Positions 55,170 to 64,000 of a stretch of DNA of 64,000 nt are shown here, piece by piece. The notes below the pieces were generated by a model. That model saw only the letters and a list, made by a program, of their open reading frames with translations, did not search any database and was not told the DNA's origin. The stretch is from Aquimarina aquimarini (GTDB lineage: Bacteria; Bacteroidota; Bacteroidia; Flavobacteriales; Flavobacteriaceae): positions 101,612 through 165,611 of the forward strand of contig NZ_OMKE01000057.1 in assembly GCF_900299535.1 (NCBI RefSeq), read 5' to 3'. Made by a program: the position numbers and the translations under genes. Position 1 is the stretch's first letter. Every line of letters starts with the position of its first letter.

Positions 55170-56444
55170 TTACTTTAATGCTTTTTTTATAGTACTTACA
55201 TTAGAATTCAGCTCATTTAGCATCCATTGTCTAACATTGTTTTCTTTGGCAATTTTTACAGATTTCTCACTCATCTCTAAAGCTTTTTTGAAGTCACCTT
55301 GTGCATAGTATACTTTTGAGATCCCCTCGTATGCCTGATAAGACAACGGATTATCTACAATCCTCTTTGTATACACATCTAGTGCTTTATCATACTCTTT
55401 ATTCTCAAAATGATTTAAGGCTAATTGCAGGTAGAACTCTTCTATAGAGGCTGGAAACTTAGCTTTTATTTCTTCTTCAAGGATAGATAAGTCTTTCTCT
55501 TTTTTGTGATTGTAATAATAGTAGATCACATTCCCCAAAAAGTAAGGAGGTATCGCTATCGAGGTTGAAAAATTAGTTGATAATTGATGATAATGATCTA
55601 TAATTTCTTGTGAACTTTTAAAACTATAAAACGCTTCTCTACTTATGTTCCAGTTTTTAAAAATTTTTTCTAAGGATTCTTTTACAGTAACCAGTCCAAC
55701 AGAATTATGATTTTCATTTTCAAAGTGCATAAAATCCCACGTAGTTCCCATAGGATAATGTTTATCTAATATCCCTACCAATTGCCTAATTCCCATTTCT
55801 TTTGTATCTGCCAGAGAAACAAAATAATGTGCTTTGAGTTTTTTGTTTGCCTTAAAAATTGAATCTGCACGATTTACAATTTCGTAGCCTCCTAACCATA
55901 ACGCTGGTTCTATAGCAATATAAGAATCAAATGTTTCTGGTTTTTCCAGCAGATAATTTGTCACAAACAACCCACCAATAGATTGACCAATTAATATTTC
56001 ATAATCAGAAGCTCTATAGTGTGTATCAATAAAAGGCTGTAATTCATTCTCTATAAACGACATAAAATTAGACGCATTTCCTTGTTGTTTTGGAAGATGA
56101 GAAGGAGTACAGTTTTTTCTATACGTTGCTTTTCCTTTATCTGCAATCCCTACAACGATACATTCTGGTATTTTTCCGCTTACGCTAGATAATAATTCTA
56201 CCAATCCAGTAATGTATTTAAAATTATAATCCCCATCCATAATATAGATTACTGGAAAATTACCTTTATTGTTACTATGATAACTTGGTGGTAAATAAAC
56301 TTGGAATTCACGTTCTTCTTCTAATATCTCAGAGAATAGCATTCTTCTTTCACTAGAGTCATCAAAATTTGTAGTTTTCTGTTGCCCAAAAGTATGTTGG
56401 ATTAAAGCGATAACAACTACTATGATAAGTATATTTTTATTCAT
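55170..56444 (-). CDS. exported alpha/beta-hydrolase esterase with TPR tail (Fes/esterase-D-like)
   Basis: This 424-residue exported protein has signal peptide MNKNILIIVVVIALIQHTFGQ. The hydrolase domain (to about 290) has FPVIYIMDGDYNFKYI and the nucleophile elbow GQSIGG, then ALWLGG and NHNSVG with a probable catalytic His; this resembles PF00756 esterases that include siderophore and feruloyl esterases. Residues about 330-415 have TPR-like helices (AYEGISKVYYAQGDFKKALEM). The substrate cannot be assigned. Confidence 0.88.
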   Translation of the reverse strand: MNKNILIIVVVIALIQHTFGQQKTTNFDDSSERRMLFSEILEEEREFQVYLPPSYHSNNKGNFPVIYIMDGDYNFKYITGLVELLSSVSGKIPECIVVGIADKGKATYRKNCTPSHLPKQQGNASNFMSFIENELQPFIDTHYRASDYEILIGQSIGGLFVTNYLLEKPETFDSYIAIEPALWLGGYEIVNRADSIFKANKKLKAHYFVSLADTKEMGIRQLVGILDKHYPMGTTWDFMHFENENHNSVGLVTVKESLEKIFKNWNISREAFYSFKSSQEIIDHYHQLSTNFSTSIAIPPYFLGNVIYYYYNHKKEKDLSILEEEIKAKFPASIEEFYLQLALNHFENKEYDKALDVYTKRIVDNPLSYQAYEGISKVYYAQGDFKKALEMSEKSVKIAKENNVRQWMLNELNSNVSTIKKALK

Positions 56445-56524
56445 GTATTGATTTGTTTAGGTACTATTTTACTTAACAAATTTAAAAATACATTTCATAA
56501 AAACTTACTCTTTTGTTTTTATCA

Positions 56525-56917
56525 TTAGATAGTAACCAATGTTTGTATTGGTTTCCAGGTTTCTTTCTCATAAATATACCATACAGTAATCCATGATTCT
56601 GAAAGCCTTTTCCAATTAGCCTCAATCATATAAGTATCTTTTTTCAAATATTCTTTGTTAGGAAAGTGTTTTTGTATCAATTCATCAGAGAGAAAAGAAT
56701 GTACCGTCTCATCGTCTATTTTTATTTTTCGAGTCTCACTAGGTTCTCCAAATTGTTTTGTTGCTTCTTCAAATTTCAGTTTTTTAAACTCCTTATGATC
56801 ATCATGTAAGCTTTGTTTTTCTTTAGAGGTATATGCTCCTTTTTTGAAGTCTTTGTCATTTTGGGAATTGCACCCTAAAACAATCAGCGATATCATCACA
56901 AAAAACATACTTCTCAT
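56525..56917 (-). CDS. small hypothetical lipoprotein
   Basis: This 130-residue lipoprotein has the lipobox LIVLGC (Cys16) and a charged, lysine-rich N-terminal mature region (DKDFKKGAYTSKEKQSLHDD). A Trp-containing beta-strand end (IEANWKRLSESWITVWYIYE) follows. No known family was recognised. It is 80 bp upstream of the esterase gene, on the same strand. Confidence 0.65.
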   Translation of the reverse strand: MRSMFFVMISLIVLGCNSQNDKDFKKGAYTSKEKQSLHDDHKEFKKLKFEEATKQFGEPSETRKIKIDDETVHSFLSDELIQKHFPNKEYLKKDTYMIEANWKRLSESWITVWYIYEKETWKPIQTLVTI

Positions 56918-57097
56918 AATTTTATTCTTTTATCTCTATAACAATTACTCTTTCTAATCGTCTTGTGGTTATATTTCTTTTTTATTTTAAATGGTATACT
57001 TACAAAACTATCGCTTATAAATAGATAGCACTACCCTTTTTTCAGGGGTTTTAGTACAATATAATTTCTGATTTGGATTTGGTTGATAAGAAAACAA

Positions 57098-57127
57098 AAA
57101 AAGGTTGCCTTTGCAGACAACCTTTTT
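57098..57127 (-). terminator. intrinsic terminator of the metalloprotease gene
   Basis: A 10-bp perfect stem (AAAAAGGTTG / CAACCTTTTT) with a 10-nt loop and an A-rich flank (T run on the minus strand) lies 31 bp beyond the stop codon. Confidence 0.85.
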
Positions 57128-57158
57128 AATAGGGCCAAAACTTATTATGATTTAAAAT

Positions 57159-59177
57159 TTATTCTATAAAAATCTTTTGTGTAACTACTTTGCTACCTAT
57201 AGTTATTTGTACAAAATAAATACCTTTAGGTAGGTCACTTACATCCATAGATTTTTTTACTGTAGCTCCTTTTGATAAAGCTTTCAGTTGATCTGTTTCT
57301 AATATTCTTCCGTTCATATCTTTGATACTAACATTAATACCAGAAGAAGGTTTCAAATTATTAAACTCTATGTTTAATTGGTCTCTTACTGGGTTAGGAT
57401 AAATTGTAAAATTTAATCCTCCTGCAGATGCATCTTCTTTAAAAGTAATAGATGCTCTACTACAAGTTCCTGTTTTTGACCATGCATATTGCCAATAATA
57501 TCCAGTACCTGGTGCATATGCCCATCCTGCACTAGAAGAACACCATCCTGGAACATCACATTTAAACTTCTCTCCTACATTTTGCACTTCTTGATTTCGT
57601 CTGTATGAAGTTCCTGCAGCATATTGTGGTAATCCACTACAGCTACCGCCACCGCCACCGCAAGTACCAGAAGAAGTATAGGTTGTTTGATCACAAATAA
57701 TGGTAAAATCATCTACCGTAGCACCAGATGTCTGTCTGGCTTGCCAGGTACTACCTATTGTAGTATTGGCGGTAAATGATCGTCCTGCATTTGCCGATCC
57801 TTGTAATGCGTTATTATTATAATATTGTAATGTACAATTTGTATTGTTAGAAAAAGTAACAGATACGGCATCTCCAGGTGAGCATCCGCCGCCGCCGCAA
57901 GTTTGTAAACAACTTGATCTATCAATATAATTACGGATTACATTACGAGGTTGTGAGCCAAATCCTTTGTTGAAATTAACTCCAACACTTGTATTAGGGC
58001 AATAACTCATAATGGTTCCTCCACCAGCAGGGTTTCCTGGTAAACGGCAGTTTCCTTCTACTCTACCTGCACAACCATCTATTGCTGTGTTATTACCATT
58101 CCATACACATGCATGTGTATGTCTTGATCCTAGATTATGCCCCATCTCATGAGATATTAAGAATACATCAAAAGAATACGTAGGGATATTACTAAACCTA
58201 CCTTTGATACCAGAGATCGCATATTTTCTAGATGAGTTACAAAGAGTACCGATTCCTCCAGCTACTCCTCCACTATACCCATAGGTAACACAATGCCCCA
58301 AATCTCCATTAAGACCAGTTCTATTTTTATAGTTGATATAACTATTTAAATCACTGCTAAATGGCTGATTAGACGCCCATGCTTTTGTACCTGATAGCTT
58401 AATAGATATCTGATCATTTGCATACAATGCGGCTGCTTGATTAAATAAAGCTTCTACATAATTTGAAGCTTGCTGGCTACCACCTTTATCATTTACAATA
58501 TCAGTACCGATATCAAAAAATATTCTCGGGCATTTTGCAGCAGCACGATTTTGAGGGGTATCAGCCAGTTCTTCTTTTGTATACCCTTCTAAGTCATCTT
58601 CTACATCACATGCCAATTCATATAAATAGCTCATTTGTCCATCTCTATATAAGATATGGTTCTCTGTTGTTTTCACAGGGCCAACAACAAGATTATCTTT
58701 CTCACCATCTATACTAATAAAACCAGCTATTTTGTTACCAAAAAAGCTAATGGCTACTAGAGAATTCGATTTTCCTTTTACAACACCTCTGTAATGAGCA
58801 GTATTGTCACGAGGTAATACTCTACCCGACGGCATATCTATTGCCTGAAAATCATCTGTAGTAATAGTTACTTTAACTAAATCTACTGACAATGCGGATT
58901 TCTGTCCTGGAATTTCTAAATTCATTGTAGCAGGATACCCTCCCTGCATAGATTTCATAGCTCTCTGATCTACAGAAAATAACATATAGTCATCAAGCCC
59001 TTTAGGGGTTTGTATGCTATTTTTCTGTTGACTAACAGGAGAAAAAATCTGGACTTTTTGGAACTCTGCCCCCAAGGTTTTTTGCTGGGCTACGAGTTCA
59101 CTGGGCTTTTGCTGTTGAGTTTGTGCGAAACTCATTACCGTAAAAAAGGTAACGACGATTATTAAAATACGTTTCAT
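57159..59177 (-). CDS. secreted M12B-type zinc metalloprotease with chitin-binding-like module and T9SS tail
   Basis: This 672-residue multidomain exported protease has a signal peptide ending at VMSFAQ. Residues about 60-210 are a prodomain. The metzincin/reprolysin motif is HEMGHNLGSRH (H343, E344, H347, H353), with the Met-turn in MSYCPNT about 40 residues later. Two small modules separated by Gly-rich linkers follow: a Cys-paired beta-domain (about 430-505), then a CBM5/12-like module (PQYAAGTSYRRNQEVQN ... WCSSSAGWAYAPGTG). The end (IYPNPVRDQLNIEF ... GIYFVQI) is a T9SS type A sorting domain. It is a digestive protease aimed at insoluble substrate. Confidence 0.93.
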   Translation of the reverse strand: MKRILIIVVTFFTVMSFAQTQQQKPSELVAQQKTLGAEFQKVQIFSPVSQQKNSIQTPKGLDDYMLFSVDQRAMKSMQGGYPATMNLEIPGQKSALSVDLVKVTITTDDFQAIDMPSGRVLPRDNTAHYRGVVKGKSNSLVAISFFGNKIAGFISIDGEKDNLVVGPVKTTENHILYRDGQMSYLYELACDVEDDLEGYTKEELADTPQNRAAAKCPRIFFDIGTDIVNDKGGSQQASNYVEALFNQAAALYANDQISIKLSGTKAWASNQPFSSDLNSYINYKNRTGLNGDLGHCVTYGYSGGVAGGIGTLCNSSRKYAISGIKGRFSNIPTYSFDVFLISHEMGHNLGSRHTHACVWNGNNTAIDGCAGRVEGNCRLPGNPAGGGTIMSYCPNTSVGVNFNKGFGSQPRNVIRNYIDRSSCLQTCGGGGCSPGDAVSVTFSNNTNCTLQYYNNNALQGSANAGRSFTANTTIGSTWQARQTSGATVDDFTIICDQTTYTSSGTCGGGGGSCSGLPQYAAGTSYRRNQEVQNVGEKFKCDVPGWCSSSAGWAYAPGTGYYWQYAWSKTGTCSRASITFKEDASAGGLNFTIYPNPVRDQLNIEFNNLKPSSGINVSIKDMNGRILETDQLKALSKGATVKKSMDVSDLPKGIYFVQITIGSKVVTQKIFIE

Positions 59178-59313
59178 TTTTAATTAGGTTTTAATTTCCG
59201 AATTTTTATGCAGTACTAGTTTTGGCCCTATCAAAAACTAACATAAAAACCCGAAAGAGTTTGTGTATCACAAAGTTACAAACTTAAACTAACTCAAAAA
59301 AACGTATCCTCAT

Positions 59314-60153
59314 TTATTTACTAGAAGATAACATTGCGGCAATATCATAATACTCCCAATCCGCCCTATCAGTAATCAAATCAACCAGAATATCCTTATG
59401 GCCTGCTCCATAAATCACCAAAATTCTATCATTAGGTTCAATGATTCTGCTTAAATTGGTAAAAATCTTTAGATTCCTAAAATACCAGTCTGCTACTACT
59501 TTTGTACCTATATACTCATCCTCTTTTCCAATAGAGATCAAGTGTTTTAGATAAAAGCTTTGATTGTATTCTTTATCAAACTCATCAGAGTTTACAAACC
59601 TTACAATATCCAATACTGAACCTTTAGAAATAGATTCTATATCATTTTGCATCTTACTGATCATTTTTTGAAATCCTGCTAATTCTGCTGTTTGATCATG
59701 CTCTTTTGCATATGCCAATACAGAGTCTATTTCAAAATCGGTAAAAGCATCTATGGCATACAACTTGGTATGATGCATCCTTTTTGCCAGTGGATAGGAT
59801 AGTTGTACCACCTCACTAGGCATAGCCCACTTATCCTCTTCTTTCACTTCTTTTTCTAACACCCCATTCAGATAATGTGTATAATATGTTTGAGTCCATA
59901 AAGTATCACCCAAAGGTTTTTCTATAGCAATCTTGGTAGGTTTGAATTTGGCTACTAGGGTAATTAATTGTTGTAACTCTGCCTGTCTTTTATCAGAGTA
60001 GATATTGCCCATATCCATATTTACGGCATCTGCTCCAGGATTGTGTAAATGCATCATCCCCAAAATACTGATAACAGGTTTTTGATCTTGAGAAATACAA
60101 GAAAAACATATAGAAAATACAGTGATAATAGTAGCTATTAAATGATGTCTCAT
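59314..60153 (-). CDS. DUF5694-type lipoprotein (TraB/EreA-like fold)
   Basis: This 279-residue predicted lipoprotein (lipobox CFSC) has SILGMMHLHNPGAD near the start, AIEKPLGDTLW at about 75, and the terminal ILVIYGAGHKDIL. The G-x-x-H pattern at both ends and the central Glu resemble the metal-dependent ChaN/EreA/TraB/TIKI-type families; DUF5694 is my best match. The activity is unknown. It lies 39 bp downstream of the next gene, which is of a similar class, so the two are probably one transcript. Confidence 0.7.
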   Translation of the reverse strand: MRHHLIATIITVFSICFSCISQDQKPVISILGMMHLHNPGADAVNMDMGNIYSDKRQAELQQLITLVAKFKPTKIAIEKPLGDTLWTQTYYTHYLNGVLEKEVKEEDKWAMPSEVVQLSYPLAKRMHHTKLYAIDAFTDFEIDSVLAYAKEHDQTAELAGFQKMISKMQNDIESISKGSVLDIVRFVNSDEFDKEYNQSFYLKHLISIGKEDEYIGTKVVADWYFRNLKIFTNLSRIIEPNDRILVIYGAGHKDILVDLITDRADWEYYDIAAMLSSSK

Positions 60154-60192
60154 AAAAAATGTTTTTTGTTATTTATACTAATGTGATATAGA

Positions 60193-61479
60193 TTACCCCT
60201 TATTAGGTGTTACCTCGGTATCCAAAGGTAAAATCAGTTGATAGTCATACCCATCGATCAAGCTTTTGATACGATGGTAATCTCCATTTGCAGGCAATGC
60301 GATACGACCTTTCAAGATATCATCTCGTATCGATTTGAGATTGATGATTGCCCATTGGTCACGCTTTGCCTGAACCATAAAATCCTGTAATCGTTTATAA
60401 TAAGAAGCATACTTTATTAGGTGGTCTTCCTCTTCTCCTTTTTCATTTATATAATAACGATGCCATGAATTAATTGTAGTAGCTTTACTAGCATTCTTCT
60501 TGGCAAGCTGTGTCACCAAATCCCCCAAATCATAACATGTATTGGTTAAAATTTTTGATGCGTGTAAACTGCCAAATTTTAAAAATACTTTGGGAGCGGT
60601 TTCTGTTTCTAGTGCTTCATTGTATCGATTCATAAAATTAGTACGCATATAGCTTATTCTATCTGCATGAGAATCTTCTTTCCATCTGTTATATATATCC
60701 CAGCTTATTTTGAAATCATTGAGCATCTGTTCTGCAAGCGCATTTCCTGCAAAGCGGTTAAAATACTGTTGTACTACAGGGTCTTTTTGAATTGAATCAA
60801 AAATCTTGCTAGCTTCTTTTTGAGCATACCATGACTTTATAATGTCAACGGTCTTTTCTTTTTCTAGTTCAATTTTTGCGTAATCGGGGTGACCTTTCAT
60901 CAAAAAGAGTAATTCATCCATAAAATACGGGGCAGCATAATAATACTCCTGATCCAATCCCCATATATTCATATTCTTTTGGCGTACAGCCTGAAGAAAC
61001 TGCGCATCTTCTACTCCACTAAAAAAAGGAATAGGGTACTGATAATCTTCTTTTAATGAATATCTCGTGTTAAATGTTTTTAGTTTTTCTACGGTAGTAG
61101 ATATAGGAGTACTTAGGTCTATCAGTTTTTTTGCAGAATTCGGGCCAACTTCAAAAGCTGTATGATGAAATTCATTTGCATACAACATAGGTACAAGTGC
61201 TGTAATGAGTTGTGAGGTAGCTTTTGATCCGTGGTTTTCACCAAACATTACAAATTGTGATTGGGATAATATGGTATCTATCACTATACGTCCCTCTCCT
61301 TTTATTGTGGTACTATCTACGGTAAAATACCTTGTTTTGGTTGCAATATAAGAGGAATCTATTACTGGTATAGTAGAGATACTGTTCGTTTTTTGATTGA
61401 TGATTTTGGGAGTATCAAGGGGTTTTTCTTTACACGAAAAAAACAGAATGATACTCACTATTAGAATATATGGTTTCAT
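60193..61479 (-). CDS. EreA/ChaN-like lipoprotein
   Basis: This 428-residue lipoprotein has the lipobox FFSC (Cys16). FVMFGENHGSKATSQL and then FHHTAFEVGP follow the GE(N/H)H...E pattern of the erythromycin-esterase/ChaN superfamily. A second conserved part has KFGSLHASKIL, and a long helical middle lies between. I cannot say whether it is a hydrolase or a haem/metal-binding protein. It is co-oriented with the DUF5694 gene and divergent from the two-component pair, with 200 bp between. Confidence 0.65.
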   Translation of the reverse strand: MKPYILIVSIILFFSCKEKPLDTPKIINQKTNSISTIPVIDSSYIATKTRYFTVDSTTIKGEGRIVIDTILSQSQFVMFGENHGSKATSQLITALVPMLYANEFHHTAFEVGPNSAKKLIDLSTPISTTVEKLKTFNTRYSLKEDYQYPIPFFSGVEDAQFLQAVRQKNMNIWGLDQEYYYAAPYFMDELLFLMKGHPDYAKIELEKEKTVDIIKSWYAQKEASKIFDSIQKDPVVQQYFNRFAGNALAEQMLNDFKISWDIYNRWKEDSHADRISYMRTNFMNRYNEALETETAPKVFLKFGSLHASKILTNTCYDLGDLVTQLAKKNASKATTINSWHRYYINEKGEEEDHLIKYASYYKRLQDFMVQAKRDQWAIINLKSIRDDILKGRIALPANGDYHRIKSLIDGYDYQLILPLDTEVTPNKG

Positions 61480-61679
61480 GTGTTTTGATTTTTGAACAAA
61501 GTAAATTCTTACTTCAGTAAAAAATTATGAGTTTACACCTATCCCACACTTTACCTGACAAAAAGTAAAAAAACTACGACTAGATATTTGGTTGTATGTT
61601 TTATGGGTTTTGTATAAAAAAAAAGACAGTTGCTACCAAAAAGAGAGAACATACGTACTCAAAATCTTATTTTTGATGT

Positions 61680-62720
61680 ATGACTGTATTACAACATCGT
61701 TGGAGATATCACTTGTTGCTTGCCCTACTGATTATAGTGATGAGTACATTTGGAGATTATGTCTATAAACACCATAATGATTGGACAGATTATTTTTCTT
61801 CCCCCTTAGTATTATATACTATGGCTATGTATATGAGTTTCTTCTGTGTCTATGCTATTAACTATAAGATACTATGTCCCTTGATGTTATCACGAAAGCG
61901 TATTTTGTTATATCTCTTGGGAGCCGTTGTATTGGTGTTTTTATTTGCTGGAATTCGCTATTTTCTAGAAGAGATCGTATTATACAGCTATACAGGAATA
62001 CATAACTATGGTGATGATTACCGGCATTTTGTATATTATGTATTTGATAACTCCTATTATGCATCCAAAAGCCTATTATTTAGTACCGCTATATATCTTT
62101 TCTTTCGATTTGTAGCTCATAAAGAAGCGATTCATCAACTTATGATAGAAAATAAAAAAGCGGAGCTACAATTACTAAAATCTCAATTAGGGCCTCATTT
62201 TCTATTTAATACTCTGAATAGTTTTTACTCAGACCTTATCATAGACCAGCCCAAAATTGCTTCAGACATTCATAGACTATCAGATTTACTTCGATTTGTA
62301 ACCTATGAGACACAATATGATACCATACCTCTAGAAAAAGATATAAAGTTTATTACTGATTATATCTATTTTTTTGAGAAACGATACGAAGATAATCTGG
62401 CAGTGGATTATACGGTAGAAGGTGATGCTATCCATCACACTATCCCCACCATGTTATTGATTCATTTTGTAGAAAACGTGTTTAAGCATGGGATTGTAAA
62501 TGATGCTTCTGCCAGAGCAATGATAAAAATTACAATCCATAAAGATACTATCGAAATCTATACCAAAAATAAGGTGGCAACCTCAGAGAAATATGTAAAA
62601 CAAGGGATTGGTTATACCAGTATACAACGCCGCCTTACTGCACTTTATAAAAATGAGTATCACTTGTCTCGCAAAGAAGAAAATTCTTATTTTGAAGCCT
62701 CTTTAAAAATTCCATTATGA
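61680..62720 (+). CDS. LytS/YehU-type sensor histidine kinase
   Basis: This 346-residue membrane sensor kinase has four hydrophobic segments within the first 150 residues (LLLALLIIVMSTFGDYVY; VLYTMAMYMSFFCVYAI; ILLYLLGAVVLVFLFAGI; and one near YYASKSLLFSTAIYLFF). A His_kinase domain has LKSQLGPHFLFNTLNS with the phosphoacceptor His, and an HATPase region has IHFVENVFKHGIV. It has no dedicated sensory domain. The stop overlaps the start of the response regulator by 4 bp, so they are translationally coupled. The start ATG at 61680 is only 4 bp after a TATTTTTG box. Confidence 0.93.
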   Translation: MTVLQHRWRYHLLLALLIIVMSTFGDYVYKHHNDWTDYFSSPLVLYTMAMYMSFFCVYAINYKILCPLMLSRKRILLYLLGAVVLVFLFAGIRYFLEEIVLYSYTGIHNYGDDYRHFVYYVFDNSYYASKSLLFSTAIYLFFRFVAHKEAIHQLMIENKKAELQLLKSQLGPHFLFNTLNSFYSDLIIDQPKIASDIHRLSDLLRFVTYETQYDTIPLEKDIKFITDYIYFFEKRYEDNLAVDYTVEGDAIHHTIPTMLLIHFVENVFKHGIVNDASARAMIKITIHKDTIEIYTKNKVATSEKYVKQGIGYTSIQRRLTALYKNEYHLSRKEENSYFEASLKIPL

Positions 62721-63427
62721 GCAAAACCCTACGTTGCCTGATTGTAGATGATGAACCACCAGCAATACGGTTGCTAGAGAACTATGTATCTAAAGTATCA
62801 TTTCTAGAACTCACCGCAACCACTACAAAAGCACTAGAAGCGCTACATCACATAGAAAGTAAGAATATTGATCTTGTATTTCTGGATATACAAATGCCAG
62901 ATCTATCGGGGATTCAATTATCCAAAATCATCAAAGACAAGGTGCAAATCATTTTTACAACTGCTTATCCACAATTTGCACTAGAAGGGTATGATCTCAA
63001 TGCGGTAGACTATCTGCTAAAGCCTTTTGAGTTTGAGCGTTTTTATCAAGCCGTTCTCAAAGTAAAACCAACTACCATAGATATCGATGCTAGTAGTTCT
63101 ACAAAAGAATCCCTGTTTATAAAAACTGATGGCAAAAATAATTATGAGAAAGCCTATATCGATGAGATTCTGTATGTAGAAGGATTAAAAAACTATGTAG
63201 CCATTCATCTACCCAATAAACAAATCATTACCTATAGTACGCTCAAGCATATAGAAAATACACTACCTAAAAATAGATTCATAAAAATTCATAAATCATA
63301 TATCGTAGCGATCAATCATATTCAAAAAACAGATTCGTTGCATGTATATATCAATGATAAAACACTCCCTATCGGAGATACCTATCGCAAAGCCTTTTTT
63401 GAGATCATTGCTAAAAAGAAATTATAA
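62717..63427 (+). CDS. LytTR family response regulator
   Basis: This 236-residue response regulator has a receiver domain with IVDDEPPAI at the start, the phosphoacceptor Asp57 in FLDIQMPD, and a switch Lys in LLKPFEF. The C-terminal LytTR DNA-binding domain follows (IDEILYVEGLKNYVAIHL, KNRFIKIHKSYIVAINHI). It is the partner of the upstream LytS-type kinase by the 4-bp overlap. The regulon is unknown; the divergent lipoprotein genes are near candidates. Confidence 0.95.
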   Translation: MSKTLRCLIVDDEPPAIRLLENYVSKVSFLELTATTTKALEALHHIESKNIDLVFLDIQMPDLSGIQLSKIIKDKVQIIFTTAYPQFALEGYDLNAVDYLLKPFEFERFYQAVLKVKPTTIDIDASSSTKESLFIKTDGKNNYEKAYIDEILYVEGLKNYVAIHLPNKQIITYSTLKHIENTLPKNRFIKIHKSYIVAINHIQKTDSLHVYINDKTLPIGDTYRKAFFEIIAKKKL

Positions 63428-63456
63428 TTCTAGCCTACACCTCATAGCCACCTCTT

Positions 63457-63762
63457 TTATACTTTACAAATACCCTTTGTGGGGTCATAATCTAGCTCAA
63501 AATCCATGGTATGAAAATCTTTTTTTGCCCACTGCTCTCGCTCTCGTGCCCATGTACTGGTTTGTTGGGCACTAAAACCACTGGGTTGCCCCCAATTACC
63601 AAACGTACCATCCATATCCATCAAAAAATAAGTACCTGATATCGCCCAACCATATCCAGGGATAAAAGCGGTAATTCCCATCGTAATATCTACAGCATTT
63701 TTTGTATAAACTGAATATCGGTTTGCATCAATATTAATAGAAAAATATATAATCGAAAGATA
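63457..63762 (-). pseudogene. headless fragment resembling a polymorphic-toxin C-terminus
   Basis: The frame is open from 63762 to a stop at 63457 (about 101 codons), but its first ATG is at 63681. Protein-like sequence extends upstream of that ATG (NRYSVYTKNAVDIT), so the start seems lost. AFIPGYGWAISGTYFLMD is a Gly-rich hydrophobic hairpin of the kind found at the C-termini of Rhs-type and other polymorphic toxins; this similarity is from memory. The tail has a Trp/charged part (STWAREREQWAKKDF). Confidence 0.45.
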
Positions 63763-64000
63763 TTAGTGTGCAAATAAGTAAATAAATAAACAAATAAACA
63801 GTTCCTTTTCTTCTATCTTTTTTCTTAAAATGCTTAAACTCTTCTACATATATACGCCATTTACCTTGATACCAAAATAAATAATAAAACAATAATCCAG
63901 TAATAATAGCAATAGGATACACCGTTTGGTATTCATTAAGTTCAAGTATTATTCCTTTATTAAAAGCATGTAATACCCTTAAAAGAAGAGGGGTATGCAC
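63734..64000 (-). CDS. small membrane protein, possible immunity-like (5' edge at window end)
   Basis: The frame is open to the right edge; the first codon visible is GTG at 64000, so the start may lie outside. The 88 visible residues have two hydrophobic segments (YPIAIITGLLFYYLFWY and VYLFIYLLICTLISFDYIFF) around a basic loop (FKHFKKKDRRKG). It overlaps the open part of the fragment downstream by 29 bp. Small two-helix proteins next to toxin tails are often immunity proteins; that is inference. Confidence 0.5.
   Translation of the reverse strand: MHTPLLLRVLHAFNKGIILELNEYQTVYPIAIITGLLFYYLFWYQGKWRIYVEEFKHFKKKDRRKGTVYLFIYLLICTLISFDYIFFY

Noticed and set aside
61668..61675. Exact TAnnTTTG match (TATTTTTG) 4 bp before the LytS start codon
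   Set aside because: It would imply a leaderless mRNA and no -33 TTG is found at 17-20 bp; probably a chance match in AT-rich DNA.

Overview
The window reads as chromosome of a low-GC marine Bacteroidota, most likely a Flavobacteriaceae member close to Aquimarina or Tenacibaculum (inference). The support is a SusC/SusD pair with an ECF sigma/FecR regulator, three secreted proteins with type IX secretion (T9SS) C-terminal sorting domains, many SPII lipoproteins, no Shine-Dalgarno sequences, near-matches to the Bacteroidota -7 box TAnnTTTG, and a 3-hydroxyacyl-CoA dehydrogenase fused N-terminally to an enoyl-CoA hydratase. No tRNA, rRNA, IS element or CRISPR array was seen.

Layout. 1-7.6 kb: fatty-acid beta-oxidation: the end of a long-chain acyl-CoA ligase, a MarR regulator under a 22-bp palindrome, the HAD/ECH fusion, a four-helix-bundle gene inserted in the operon, thiolase and acyl-CoA dehydrogenase. 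8.2-10.9 kb: a secreted two-module leucine-rich-repeat protein, bracketed by two nearly identical terminator repeats. 11.4-13.4 kb: a CBM9-like lipoprotein and an MFS transporter. 13.4-22.8 kb: ECF sigma factor, FecR, SusC (with STN domain), SusD, a zinc-metallopeptidase lipoprotein and a DUF4302 lipoprotein, most simply a peptide- or protein-uptake locus. 23-31 kb: secreted M28, M1 and S10 peptidases, mixed with GNAT, VOC, phosphotransferase and pirin genes. 31.2-36.5 kb: two tandem paralogous hybrid histidine kinases with periplasmic solute-binding sensors, then a DUF1853 gene. 36.5-39.2 kb: a large T9SS-exported protein of unassigned family. 39.4-42.1 kb: a MoxR/ChlI-like AAA+ ATPase and its VWA partner. 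43.5-48.8 kb: a secreted BNR-propeller protein and an S9 peptidase in one operon.

49-56.9 kb is a patchwork of small accessory genes (AraC, DUF6506, LRR, DUF2798, cysteine hydrolase, MerR, GNAT, esterase-TPR). It holds three minus-strand genes that are each broken by a single missing base in an A/T run. 57-61.5 kb: an M12B-type metalloprotease with chitin-binding-like module and T9SS tail, then two adjacent lipoproteins of the EreA/ChaN/TraB-like and DUF5694 types. 61.7-63.4 kb: a LytS/LytTR two-component pair. The right edge has a small membrane protein and a headless fragment resembling polymorphic-toxin tails.

Taken together, the encoded lifestyle is extracellular protein breakdown (M28, M1, S10, S9, M12B and the SusCD-linked metallopeptidase), uptake of the products, and fatty-acid catabolism. 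All functional statements come from motif and family recognition by eye; no database search was run.
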